Origin: Candidatus Kuenenia stuttgartensis
GTDB lineage: Bacteria > Planctomycetota > UBA11346
Reading direction: 5' to 3'
Assembly (NCBI GenBank): GCA_945876185.1
Contig: CAMCMZ010000027.1
Span: forward strand, 1-45,514
DNA: 45,514 nt
Of this stretch, positions 16,695-24,558 are shown piece after piece; the first letter of the stretch is position 1; each line of letters begins with the position of its first letter. The notes below the pieces were generated by a model. That model had not been told where the DNA came from and ran no database searches. It was given only the letters and a program-made list of their open reading frames with translations. A program made the translations under genes and the position numbers.

Positions 16695-18326
16695 TCAGGC
16701 GCCTCCTGCGGCCGCGGCAGCGACTGTGGCCGGCAAGATCAATCCCTCGGGTCCGATCGCGCGATAGGTCAGCCCGGCCAGACGCGGGGCACGTTTGGCC
16801 GCCGCAGCAAAGGCTGCGGTCTCACCGGTCCAACCCAGGCCGCCGAGGTCGGAGACGACGCGCCACGCCGGTTCCAGTTCCGGGCTGGGCAGCACGGGCA
16901 CGGCCTGGGTGAGCTGGATGCGGTCCTTCCAGTTCACCAGCGTGCCGCGCACCTCGGCCCAGGCACGGATGCCGATGGCGATGGTCGACGCGCGCACGGT
17001 CGCGTCCTGCCAGGCTGAAAGCACAATGCGGGTCGGGATGGAGGTGAGCGCGCCGGCCTTCGCCGCGTCCGCGCCCCACAGGTCATGGCCGAGGGTGAGC
17101 AGTACGTCGAACTCTTTGGCGCGTTGCGCCAGAGCGTCGAGATTGTCCGCAAGTCCCAGGACCTTCAATCCGGCGCGATTGGCGACCGGGTCGCCGCTGA
17201 GCGCGATGCCGTCCGGTTTGCCGACCGGCAGCCACGAACCACTGAAGATCTCGGCCTTGCCCGCAAGCGCGTCGGCGAGGGCAAGCAATGCCGCGTTGTC
17301 CTCGATCGTCTGATGGCCCGAGGCGACCAGCGCGATGCGCTTGGCCCCGGCGAGCGCCGTCTTCGCCGCCGCCAGCGCGTCGGCCAGGGTGGTGTCCTTG
17401 CCCGCCACGCGACCGTCCGTCAGGCGGTTCACCGCGAGATCGCGGTAGAGCAGGCGCGAGCGATTGGCGATCCAGCTCTTGTTGACCTCGGGATTCCGGC
17501 GCGGCATCAGGCGCCAGACTTTCCCTCCTTCGCCGTTGATGTTGTACTCGATAGTTAGATTGGCGCCGAAAGCATCGCTCGGATCGATGCTTTCGACGCT
17601 CTTCAGGTTCCACACCCGCTGCTGGAAGCGGAAGTGCTCGCCGGTCAGCGCGCCCACCGGGCAGATGTCGGTGGTGTTGAGATCGTAGGCGTGGTCGAGC
17701 GGCTTGCCCGGAAAGGTCGTGATGTAGGCGTGGTCGCCACGTCCGGCGAGCTCGAGCTGGCTGTCCTTGGCAACCTCGTCCATGAAGCGCACGCAGCGCG
17801 AGCAGGCGATGCAACGTTCCTGGTCGAGCACCACGGTCGGGCCGAGATCGATCGCCTTGCCGCCGCGTTCCTGCCCTTTGCCGTCGACGAAGCGGTGGTC
17901 GGCGCCGCCCTTGTACTGCTTGCCGGCTTCATCCGGCAGACGGCTTTCATGCCGCCCTTGACCCATGTAGTGCTCTTGCAGCGTGCATTCGCCGGCCTTG
18001 TCGCAGATCGGGCAGTCAAGCGGATGGTTGACGAGCAGGAACTCCATCACGCCTTTGCGCGCCAGCCGGACGTTTTCCGAGGTCGCCGGGGTGCGCACTT
18101 CCATGCCGGGCGCGACCTGCATGTGGCACGAGATGCCGAAGGCGAAGCCGCGCGGGCCCTTCACCTCGACCATGCAGATGCGGCAGTTGCCGGCCACGCT
18201 GAGATCGGGGTGGTAGCAGAACGCCGGCGTGTCGATGCCGTTGGCGCGCAACGCTTCAATAAGTTGCTGCTTCGGTTTGACCTGAAGCGCGCGGCCATCG
18301 ACGGTGATGGTGATGAGGTCGGTCAT
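16695..18326 (-). CDS. nuoG: NADH-quinone oxidoreductase subunit G, short form
   Basis: Iron-sulfur subunit of the NADH-input module, 543 residues. All ligands of three clusters can be placed: 2Fe-2S C37, C48, C51, C67; 4Fe-4S H101, C105, C108, C114; 4Fe-4S C172, C175, C178, C222. The C-terminal half has a degenerate molybdopterin-oxidoreductase-like fold and ends early compared with proteobacterial NuoG (about 700-900 residues). I see no extra CxxC group after residue 225, so the off-path N7 cluster is probably absent. It is preceded by a 130-bp structured spacer from nuoF. Confidence 0.94.
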   Translation of the reverse strand: MTDLITITVDGRALQVKPKQQLIEALRANGIDTPAFCYHPDLSVAGNCRICMVEVKGPRGFAFGISCHMQVAPGMEVRTPATSENVRLARKGVMEFLLVNHPLDCPICDKAGECTLQEHYMGQGRHESRLPDEAGKQYKGGADHRFVDGKGQERGGKAIDLGPTVVLDQERCIACSRCVRFMDEVAKDSQLELAGRGDHAYITTFPGKPLDHAYDLNTTDICPVGALTGEHFRFQQRVWNLKSVESIDPSDAFGANLTIEYNINGEGGKVWRLMPRRNPEVNKSWIANRSRLLYRDLAVNRLTDGRVAGKDTTLADALAAAKTALAGAKRIALVASGHQTIEDNAALLALADALAGKAEIFSGSWLPVGKPDGIALSGDPVANRAGLKVLGLADNLDALAQRAKEFDVLLTLGHDLWGADAAKAGALTSIPTRIVLSAWQDATVRASTIAIGIRAWAEVRGTLVNWKDRIQLTQAVPVLPSPELEPAWRVVSDLGGLGWTGETAAFAAAAKRAPRLAGLTYRAIGPEGLILPATVAAAAAGGA

Positions 18327-18329
18327 GCG

Positions 18330-18429
18330 GGCAGCGTCCTACCCACGGTCGCGCATGGGCAATGGCGGGCGACGCTGCCACCCGCCGCCGGATTTCCGGC
18401 GATGGGCAACACCCGCCCTACGGTGGCGT
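18330..18429. repeat. Palindrome-rich element between nuoF and nuoG
   Basis: Within the 130-bp nuoF-nuoG spacer there is a perfect 9-bp inverted repeat, GGCAGCGTC (18330-18338) and GACGCTGCC (18371-18379). An overlapping pair is GGCGGG (18364-18369) with CCCGCC (18381-18386). A short hairpin GCCGG-ATTT-CCGGC lies at 18387-18400. ATGGGCAA occurs twice (18355-18362, 18402-18409). The mix of nested palindromes and short direct repeats looks like a dispersed intergenic repeat. It would be transcribed within the nuo mRNA and could affect stability or relative output of nuoG. Confidence 0.55.
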
Positions 18430-18456
18430 TTGGGCAAATCTCGGCGGGGTAAAAAG

Positions 18457-19797
18457 TCACCAAAAGGCTCCCGGCCGCACCGCGTCGAGGGCGCGCGGTT
18501 CCTGCCAGCGCGGGTTGCGCTTCACGTAGGCGTCGAAATGGCTGCGGAACTTGGTGATGAAGCTCTGCACCGGCCAGGCTGCTCCTGGTGCAAAAGCGCA
18601 GATCGTCGTCCACTCAAAGCGGTCAGCGAGGTCCTTCATCAGGTCGATGTCGCCGGCGCCGCCCTTGCCGTCGACCACGGCATCCAGAATGCGGTCGACG
18701 TAGCCGGTGCCTTCGCGGCAGGGGGTGCACTGGCCGCAGGATTCGTGGGCGTAGAAACGTGCGATCGATTGCAGGATCCGCACCGGATCACGGGTGGTGT
18801 TGAACGGGGTGATCGCGCCGCTGCCGAGCATGGATTTCAGCGCCTGGAGCGATTCGTAATCCAGGGTCGCCTTGCGCGTTTCGTCGGCGGTCAGCACCGG
18901 GGCCGAACTTCCGCCGGGGATGCAGCCGAGCAGGTCGCCTTTTAGGCCGCCGCAGAGTTCGAAGAAGTCGCTGTAGGACATGCCCAGCGGCACTTCGTAG
19001 ACGCCCGGATTGGTGATGTCGCCGCTGATCGAGAACAGCTTGCTGCCGGGGCTTTTTTCCGTGCCCCATTGGCGGTACCACTTGGCGCCGTTTTTGACGA
19101 TCGCCGGCACCGCCATGATGGTTTCGACGTTGTTGACGACGGTTGGACTGGCGAAGGCACCGCTGATCGCCGGAAAGGGCGGCTTCAGGCGCGGCTGGCC
19201 CTTGTAGCCTTCCAACGCGTTGATGAGGCCGGTCTCTTCACCGCAGATGTAGGCGCCCGCGCCGCGATGGACGTGGATGTCGAGGGCATAGCGACTGCCG
19301 GCGATGCGCTCGCCGAGCAGCCCGGCAGCATAGGCTTCGCCGATCGCATGGTTGAGCGCCCGGATCTGCGGCAGCATTTCGCCACGCACGAAGATGTAGC
19401 AGTTCCGCACCCCGAGCGCGTACCCGGCGATGATGCAGCCTTCGATCAACAGGTGGGGATCGCGGGTCAGGCAAAGTCGGTCCTTGAAGGTGCCCGGCTC
19501 GCCCTCGTCGGCGTTGATCACCAGGTAGACCGGCTTCGCGCCGCCGCGCGGCACGAACGACCACTTCATGCCGGTGGGGAAGCCCGCACCACCACGGCCG
19601 CGCAGACCGGAATCCATGATGGTCTGGATCAGCTCGAACTGGCTCTGATCGAACAGCGACGCGCCGATGGTCTCGTAGGCGCCGTGCTTGCGGGCAACGT
19701 CGAGCGTGTGGCCGTTGGGCACCTCGAACAGGCGGCGCAGCACGCTGGGCAGTTCCTTGCCCTTCCAGTGCGTCGGATGCTTGAAGGGGGCCGTCAT
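18457..19797 (-). CDS. nuoF: NADH-quinone oxidoreductase subunit F (NADH and FMN site)
   Basis: Binds NADH and FMN and carries cluster N3; electrons enter complex I here. The protein has 446 residues. The glycine-rich NADH site GRGGAGFP is at 67-74, the FMN-site NADEGEPGTFKDR at 95-107, and GAYICGEETGLINALEG at 181-197. The cluster ligands C354, C357, C360 (ESCGQCTPCREG) and C400 are all present. The start ATG overlaps the nuoE stop (ATGA), so the two are translationally coupled, as expected for the NuoEF pair. Confidence 0.97.
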   Translation of the reverse strand: MTAPFKHPTHWKGKELPSVLRRLFEVPNGHTLDVARKHGAYETIGASLFDQSQFELIQTIMDSGLRGRGGAGFPTGMKWSFVPRGGAKPVYLVINADEGEPGTFKDRLCLTRDPHLLIEGCIIAGYALGVRNCYIFVRGEMLPQIRALNHAIGEAYAAGLLGERIAGSRYALDIHVHRGAGAYICGEETGLINALEGYKGQPRLKPPFPAISGAFASPTVVNNVETIMAVPAIVKNGAKWYRQWGTEKSPGSKLFSISGDITNPGVYEVPLGMSYSDFFELCGGLKGDLLGCIPGGSSAPVLTADETRKATLDYESLQALKSMLGSGAITPFNTTRDPVRILQSIARFYAHESCGQCTPCREGTGYVDRILDAVVDGKGGAGDIDLMKDLADRFEWTTICAFAPGAAWPVQSFITKFRSHFDAYVKRNPRWQEPRALDAVRPGAFW

Positions 19798-20837
19798 GGC
19801 GTGGCTCCTGCGGCCGGAGCTGCGGGAGCAGTCGGCACCGTCGCGGTGGCGACCGCACTCGGCCGGCCGGCGCGGGACTTTTCGTGCGCGATCACGCGGT
19901 AGCGCGCGCTCACGCCAGCGCCCAGGGATTCGCTGAACTTCTGATCTTTTGGGCCGACCGAGCCGATCTCGCGCCAGGTTGCGCCGTCGTCGCTGCGCTC
20001 GACCACCACCTTGGCGGTCAGCGAAGGATCGTTGGCCCAGGTCACGGTGACCGTGGTGCCCTCGACCTTCGCTGCGACTTTCAGCGCAGGCGCGGCCGGG
20101 AAGTAGTCCGCCGGCAGAGGCTGCGCGGTCGCGCCAGGCGCGCCGGGATGGCCGGGCGTGGCCAGGACCAGATCGCCGAGCGCTGGCCAGTCCTGCACCG
20201 AGGAACCGACCCGCTCGGTCGTCCGGCGCTGGGCCTGATCGCGCAGGAAACTGACCCAGGCATCAAGAATGGCCGGAGTCGGATGGAAATCAGCCTGGTC
20301 GAGGTGCGCTTCGCGCAGCGACCCGCCAAGCGCATGCGGCACAGGGCCGATCGCCTGATCGTCGATCATCACGCCCGGCCCGGTGCCGCAGAGCGCCAGG
20401 CATTCGACCCGTACCAGGGTGAACAGGCCATCGGCGCTGGTCGCGTGGGCGGGATCGCCTGCGGTGACTCCGAGCGTTTTTTCCAAGTGCGCGATCAGGT
20501 TCTCCGAGCCCTGGATGTGGCAGCACATCGTCTGGCAGACCTGAACCAGATGCCGACCGGTCGGCCACTGCCGGTACATGGTGTAGAACTCGACCACCGC
20601 AAAGGCCTGCACCGCGCTGATCTTCGCCACGCCCGCCGCCCACTCGATGGCAGTTCTCGGCACCCAACCGAATTCCTGCTGCACCAGCCACAAAACTTGG
20701 AGCAGCACGGCGCGCCGCTGCGGGAAGCGCCGGGCGAGTTCATCGATCTGCGCCTGGAACGGTGCCATGCGCGACGCCACCGCCGCGACCGTGAGATCGG
20801 CGGGTTGGACGGTGGCGGGATTGAAGGAGGCGCTCAT
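19794..20837 (-). CDS. nuoE: NADH-quinone oxidoreductase subunit E fused to a fibronectin-III-like domain
   Basis: The first ~205 residues are a standard NuoE: a helical N-terminus, EFGWVPRTAIEWAAGVA (55-71), and the thioredoxin-like fold with 2Fe-2S ligands C101, C106, C146, C150. The protein has 347 residues, whereas NuoE is usually about 160-180. After a Pro/Ala/Gly linker (about 210-248) comes a ~85-residue stretch (249-334) that reads as a fibronectin type III-like beta sandwich: VEGTTVTVTWAND, VVVERSDDGATWREIG, ARYRVIAHEKSRAG, then a Thr/Ala/Pro tail. FN3 domains are normally found in extracytoplasmic or carbohydrate-active proteins, so this fusion is unusual. No frameshift is needed for it; the frame is continuous and overlaps nuoF by four bases. 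Confidence 0.9.
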   Translation of the reverse strand: MSASFNPATVQPADLTVAAVASRMAPFQAQIDELARRFPQRRAVLLQVLWLVQQEFGWVPRTAIEWAAGVAKISAVQAFAVVEFYTMYRQWPTGRHLVQVCQTMCCHIQGSENLIAHLEKTLGVTAGDPAHATSADGLFTLVRVECLALCGTGPGVMIDDQAIGPVPHALGGSLREAHLDQADFHPTPAILDAWVSFLRDQAQRRTTERVGSSVQDWPALGDLVLATPGHPGAPGATAQPLPADYFPAAPALKVAAKVEGTTVTVTWANDPSLTAKVVVERSDDGATWREIGSVGPKDQKFSESLGAGVSARYRVIAHEKSRAGRPSAVATATVPTAPAAPAAGATP

Positions 20838-20840
20838 GGG

Positions 20841-21380
20841 TTACCAGGTAATGCCTTCGTGGATCGCAGCCGAGAAGAAATACGGCCGAGTATTGTAATC
20901 CCGGTCGGAAGTCGCGAGGTGCATGAAAAAACCAAGACGAACATGATTGCAGAATCCGTCGATTTCCGCTCCAAGGTAATTGCAGTCCGGATGGAGATTG
21001 CGCATCCAACGATCGGAGTCGCCCCAGGTGCGGATGGCGCTGAAATAGACGGTGTCGATTAGGGCGGGGAGTTCACGATTAATGCTGAATTTTGTCTTGC
21101 TTTCAATCGGACGAGCACGACCCAATCCAATTGAGGCCCGCCCACCGAACGGACCAGCACCAACGTCCAGGGATACCGATTGCCAAATGGTGGCCTTGTT
21201 GGAGCTGTTAGCCGCCCACGCGAATTGGACTCCGGTTCCCCCAACAGGCCCTAATGGGTAACCGAGTTCGGCGTTCAGGTATCCGCGCCAAATCGATGAT
21301 TTTGGCTGAGGTTCAGTTACGGTCGTCTCACCAGCCCCCAGGCCAGCGAAAACGGTAAGAAGAAGGGATCCGATGTTCAT
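20841..21380 (-). CDS. Secreted protein of unknown function inside the nuo operon
   Basis: This 179-residue protein has a short N-terminal signal-like segment (MNIGSLLLTVFAGLGAG). The rest is rich in Gly, aromatic residues and alternating polar/non-polar runs (GYPLGPVGGTGVQFAWAANS, VSLDVGAGPFGGRASIGLG), which suggests beta structure, perhaps a small outer-membrane or periplasmic barrel. I do not recognise the family. The base composition is clearly more AT-rich than the flanking nuo genes. ATG 21380 overlaps a duplicated copy of the nuoD stop. The frame also stays open upstream to ATG 21569, which overlaps the real nuoD stop; that longer form would bury the signal peptide. The stop is three bases before nuoE. 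Confidence 0.6.
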   Translation of the reverse strand: MNIGSLLLTVFAGLGAGETTVTEPQPKSSIWRGYLNAELGYPLGPVGGTGVQFAWAANSSNKATIWQSVSLDVGAGPFGGRASIGLGRARPIESKTKFSINRELPALIDTVYFSAIRTWGDSDRWMRNLHPDCNYLGAEIDGFCNHVRLGFFMHLATSDRDYNTRPYFFSAAIHEGITW

Positions 21381-21427
21381 CGGTCCAATTCCCCCGCGGT
21401 GATGTTGATCGACCCCAGCGCAGTGGC
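21377..21427 (-). repeat. Duplicated 3' end of nuoD
   Basis: This stretch matches the last ~50 bases of nuoD (21566-21616) without gaps and with about seven mismatches. Read on the minus strand it encodes ATALGSINITAGELDR and a stop; the true nuoD tail reads AAALGSINIIAGELDR and a stop. In both copies the TGA overlaps an ATG (ATGA). The two copies are 189 bp apart, a multiple of three. Confidence 0.8.
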
Positions 21428-21431
21428 TGTT

Positions 21432-21547
21432 CCGTAGCGCCGGCTTCAGCCGGCACGGAGGGGCGACTTCAGTCGCCCCAGGTGAAATCGTGATCGCTTC
21501 GGCAGGCTGAAGCCTGCCGTCCGTGCCGGCTGAAGCCGGCGCTACGG
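21432..21547. repeat. Palindromic repeat cluster (REP/BIME-like) between nuoD and the inserted orf
   Basis: The outer arms are perfect 27-bp inverted repeats (21432-21458 and 21521-21547), each with an internal palindrome GCCGGC-TTCA-GCCGGC or its complement. Between them lie two more hairpins: GGGGCGACT-TC-AGTCGCCCC (21460-21479) and GGCAGGCT-GA-AGCCTGCC (21501-21518). All share the TTCA/TGAA centre. This is the layout of dispersed REP/BIME-type elements. It sits between two copies of the nuoD 3' end. In the nuo mRNA it would fold into strong hairpins. Confidence 0.85.
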
Positions 21548-21565
21548 GGGCCACGGAAGCCATCC

Positions 21566-22759
21566 TCATCGATCCAACTCCCCGGCGATGATGTTGATCG
21601 ATCCCAGCGCGGCGGCGACGTCGCTGAGCATGGCGCCCTGCATCATCGGGCCAAAGGCCGCCCATTGGGTGAAGCAGGGCGGGCGGACCTTGATGCGGTA
21701 CGGGTTGGTGCCGCCGTCGCTGACGATGAGGAAGCCGAGTTCGCCATTGGCGGCCTCGAGCGCGTCGTAGCACTCGCCGGCGGGCGGGCGCACGCCTTCG
21801 TAGATCAATTTGAAGGAATTGATCAGGGCTTCCATGTCGTGGTAGACCTGGGAGCGGCTCGGCAGGCTCAGGCGCGCATCGCTGGTGTTGATCGGGCCGG
21901 GCTTGAGTTTCGCCAGGGCCTGGCGGCAGATCGAGGCCGATTCCAGCATCTCGATCATCCGCACCATGATGCGGTCGTAGGTGTCGCCGGTCTGGCCGAT
22001 GACGGTGTCGAAGGTGTATTCGTCGTAGCCGTAGTACGGTTCGTCTTTACGCAGGTCGCGATCGACGCCGCTGGCGCGCAGGCAGGGGCCGGTCCAGCCC
22101 CAGGCGATGGCCTGGTCGGCGGTGACGACGCCGATGTCCTTGGTGCGGTCGATGAAGATGCGGTTTTTCTCCACCAGGCCGCGCACTTCGGCGACTGCGC
22201 TTTCAACCAGGGGCAGCACGGCCAGGACATCGTCAGCGAAGGCGGGGTACACATCGCGGTACATGCCGCCGATGCGGGTCACGGTGTTGGTCAGACGGGC
22301 GCCGCAGAGCTTTTCCCAGATCTTGTAGACCTCTTCGCGCACGTTGAAGAAGTACCAGAAGTTGGTCAGGGCGCCGAGGTCGACCAGGTTGGCGCAGACG
22401 CAGACCAGGTGGTCGATGATGCGGGACAGTTCCAGCAGCACCACGCGCACGCGCACGCAGCGCTCGGGCACGGTGACGCCGAACATGCGTTCGACCGCCT
22501 TGCAGAAGGCGATGTTGTTCATCATCGCCGAGCAATAATTCAGGCGATCGGTGTAGGGCAGCACCATCTGGTAGGTGCCCTGCTCGATCATCTTTTCAAA
22601 GCCGCGATGGAGGTAGCCCATCTCGCAGGCGGCAGCGATGATGGTCTCGCCGTCGAGGGCGCAGTGGGCGCGCAGGGCGCCGTGGGTGGCCGGGTGGCTC
22701 GGGCCGACGTTGATGGTCATCAACTCGACGAGTTCGCCGGCGGGGGAGAGGGCTTTCAT
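21566..22759 (-). CDS. nuoD: NADH-quinone oxidoreductase subunit D
   Basis: The 49-kDa-type subunit forms the quinone site together with NuoB; 397 residues. Family landmarks are TINVGPSHPATHGALR (about 15-30), EMGYLHRGFEKMIEQGTY (about 46-63), LNYCSAMMNN, and the C-terminal GGTNPYRIKVRPPCF with the conserved tail DVAAALGSINIIAGELDR. The His of SHPATHG and the Tyr/Asp residues around the quinone pocket are present. The start overlaps the nuoC stop (ATGA). The 3' end is duplicated 189 bp downstream around a palindromic cluster. Confidence 0.97.
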   Translation of the reverse strand: MKALSPAGELVELMTINVGPSHPATHGALRAHCALDGETIIAAACEMGYLHRGFEKMIEQGTYQMVLPYTDRLNYCSAMMNNIAFCKAVERMFGVTVPERCVRVRVVLLELSRIIDHLVCVCANLVDLGALTNFWYFFNVREEVYKIWEKLCGARLTNTVTRIGGMYRDVYPAFADDVLAVLPLVESAVAEVRGLVEKNRIFIDRTKDIGVVTADQAIAWGWTGPCLRASGVDRDLRKDEPYYGYDEYTFDTVIGQTGDTYDRIMVRMIEMLESASICRQALAKLKPGPINTSDARLSLPSRSQVYHDMEALINSFKLIYEGVRPPAGECYDALEAANGELGFLIVSDGGTNPYRIKVRPPCFTQWAAFGPMMQGAMLSDVAAALGSINIIAGELDR

Positions 22760-23475
22760 CGCGGCGCTCCGGTATTGGAACCGGTTGGGGCTGGCTGCGA
22801 CTCGCTGCCCGGTCCGGCCAGGCTGGTGCCTGGCGCTCCCGGGGGGATGCCGTTGCCGGTTGCGCCACGATCCAGCACCTGCCAGCCCTGAGCCAGGAGG
22901 ACGCCTTCCAACTGATCGATCATGGGATCGTTCACCGACAGTTTTTGCCGCTTTTGGCAGGGATAATCCTTGCGCAGCGGATGGCCAACGAATTCGTGGT
23001 GGTTGAGCAGGCGCTTCAGGTTCGGGTGGCCGCTGAAGACGATGCCGATCTGATCCCAGGTCTCGCGTTCGGCCCAGTCGGCGATCGGGAAGAGGTCGGA
23101 CAGGGTGGCCACCACCGCGTCGTCCTCGTCCAGTTCGACCTTGAGCGCCAAGCGATGGCGGAAGACGGTGCTCTTGAAGAGGTAGGTCACGGCGTAGCGC
23201 GCGCCGCGATGGCCCGGATACGCCAGGTAGTCGATGCCGGCGACATCCAGCAGCTGGTTGAAGCGCAGGGCGGCATCGTCGCGCAGGTGGCGCACCGCGT
23301 CGCGCAGGCGGTCGCGCGCGACGATCAGGGTCAGATTCCAGCGGTCACGGGTATCACGTTTGGCGCTGAATTGCTCGACCAGGATTTTTTCGAGCGCAGC
23401 GGCATCCAGACCGGCCTTGATCGGTTCGCGGTGGGCGGCGCTGGGGTCGGCGGCAGGGACAGCGTGGGCACTCAT
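22756..23475 (-). CDS. nuoC: NADH-quinone oxidoreductase subunit C
   Basis: 30-kDa-type subunit of the peripheral arm, 239 residues, separate from nuoD (not fused as in enterobacteria). The signature ERETWDQIGIVFSGHP and NLKRLL, then GHPLRKDYP, is clear (about residues 140-175). I chose ATG 23475 (MSAHAVPAAD), two bases after the nuoB stop; a TTG six bases upstream is also in frame. The ~60 C-terminal residues after RQKLSVNDPMIDQL are low-complexity (Gly, Pro, Ala, Ser) and end next to nuoD. Confidence 0.95.
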   Translation of the reverse strand: MSAHAVPAADPSAAHREPIKAGLDAAALEKILVEQFSAKRDTRDRWNLTLIVARDRLRDAVRHLRDDAALRFNQLLDVAGIDYLAYPGHRGARYAVTYLFKSTVFRHRLALKVELDEDDAVVATLSDLFPIADWAERETWDQIGIVFSGHPNLKRLLNHHEFVGHPLRKDYPCQKRQKLSVNDPMIDQLEGVLLAQGWQVLDRGATGNGIPPGAPGTSLAGPGSESQPAPTGSNTGAPR

Positions 23476-23477
23476 GC

Positions 23478-24065
23478 TCAAGCCCCCACCGCGATACGGT
23501 CGCGGCGTGGTTCAGTGCCCAGCGCCTGCGACACGCGCAGCGTCTCGCGGTCGACCTTTTTCTGCAACTGGACGATGGCCTCCAAGAAGGCCTCGGGGCG
23601 CGGCGGGCAGCCGGCGATGTAGATGTCGACCGGGATGATCTCGTCGATGCCGGGCACGGTGCAGTAGCAGTCGTAGAACCCGCCCGAGGTGGCGCAGGCG
23701 CCGGCCGAGATCACCCACTTGGGTTCGCACATCTGGTCGTAGATCTGGCGCAGGATCGGGGCCTGCTTGTAGGTGATGGTGCCGGCGATGATGATCACGT
23801 CGGCCTGGCGCGGGCTGAAACGCACGAGTTCTGCCCCGAAACGCGAGAGATCGTGCATCGAACTCACGGTGCCCATGAACTCGATGGCGCAGCAGGCGGT
23901 GCCGAACGGAAACGGCCACAGGCTGTTGCGCCGGCCCCAGTTGATCAGGGCCTCGGCGGTCGAGGTGACCACGGTGTCGCCGAGCAGGTTCTCGCTACCG
24001 CGCTGATCCGGCTTGGCGGGGCCGGGGGCGGGGCCGGGGGGAAGTGGGACGGGCTTATACGTCAT
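23478..24065 (-). CDS. nuoB: NADH-quinone oxidoreductase subunit B (cluster N2)
   Basis: Carries cluster N2, the last electron carrier before quinone; 195 residues. The adjacent ligand pair C58-C59 (FGTACCAIEFMG), C124 (SAGACATSGGFYD) and C153 (AGCPPRPEAF) are in place. I chose ATG 24065, one base after the nuoA stop; the frame stays open upstream, but that is nuoA read out of frame. The N-terminus is Pro-rich (PVPLPPGPAPGPAKP) before the conserved core. Confidence 0.97.
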   Translation of the reverse strand: MTYKPVPLPPGPAPGPAKPDQRGSENLLGDTVVTSTAEALINWGRRNSLWPFPFGTACCAIEFMGTVSSMHDLSRFGAELVRFSPRQADVIIIAGTITYKQAPILRQIYDQMCEPKWVISAGACATSGGFYDCYCTVPGIDEIIPVDIYIAGCPPRPEAFLEAIVQLQKKVDRETLRVSQALGTEPRRDRIAVGA

Positions 24066-24066
24066 G

Positions 24067-24558
24067 TCAGCGCTCCCAATCCAGGGCACCCTTGCGGTAC
24101 AGGTAGAGATAACCGACTTCGAGCAGGACGAGGAAGACGAGCAGGATGCCGAGCATGCCCCAACCCGGTGTCGCCAGGTATTTCCAGGCCCAGGCGTACA
24201 GGAATGCGACCTCAACGTCGAAGGCCAGGAAAAGCATGGCGATGAGGTAGAACTTGACGCTGAAGCGGCCGCCGGCATCGCCAACCACACTCGGCAGTCC
24301 GCTTTCGTAGGGGGTCTGCTTGGCCGGATTGGTGTTGGCGGTGCGATTCGCCCAGCGGCTGGCGAGACGGTTGAGAATCAGCAGCGCGAGCGGGATGGCG
24401 AGGCCGACCAGCACCAGCATGGTGAGGGGAAAGACCTGATCGAAGACGCTCGCACCGCTGGCGCCCGCCATCACGTCGACCTTGCAGGCCCCGTAATTGG
24501 CGCAATCAGCGCCGAACTGGGCCTGGAGCGCAGCAAAAGACAGGTCAGCAGCGTGCAT
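24067..24558 (-). CDS. nuoA: NADH-quinone oxidoreductase subunit A
   Basis: Small membrane subunit with three helices, first gene of the operon; 163 residues, longer than usual (~120-150) because of a ~45-residue N-terminal extension before the first helix. The conserved loop after TM1 reads KQTPYESGLPSVVGD, followed by RFSVKFYLIAMLFLAFDVEVAFLYAWA, the diagnostic acidic helix of NuoA. The last helix is LGILLVFLVLLEVGYLYLYRKGALDW. Confidence 0.96.
   Translation of the reverse strand: MHAADLSFAALQAQFGADCANYGACKVDVMAGASGASVFDQVFPLTMLVLVGLAIPLALLILNRLASRWANRTANTNPAKQTPYESGLPSVVGDAGGRFSVKFYLIAMLFLAFDVEVAFLYAWAWKYLATPGWGMLGILLVFLVLLEVGYLYLYRKGALDWER

Noticed and set aside
21432-21547. Palindromic cluster considered as a rho-independent terminator
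   Set aside because: Four symmetrical hairpins with no T-tract, inside an operon and flanked by duplicated nuoD sequence, fit a REP/BIME-type element better.
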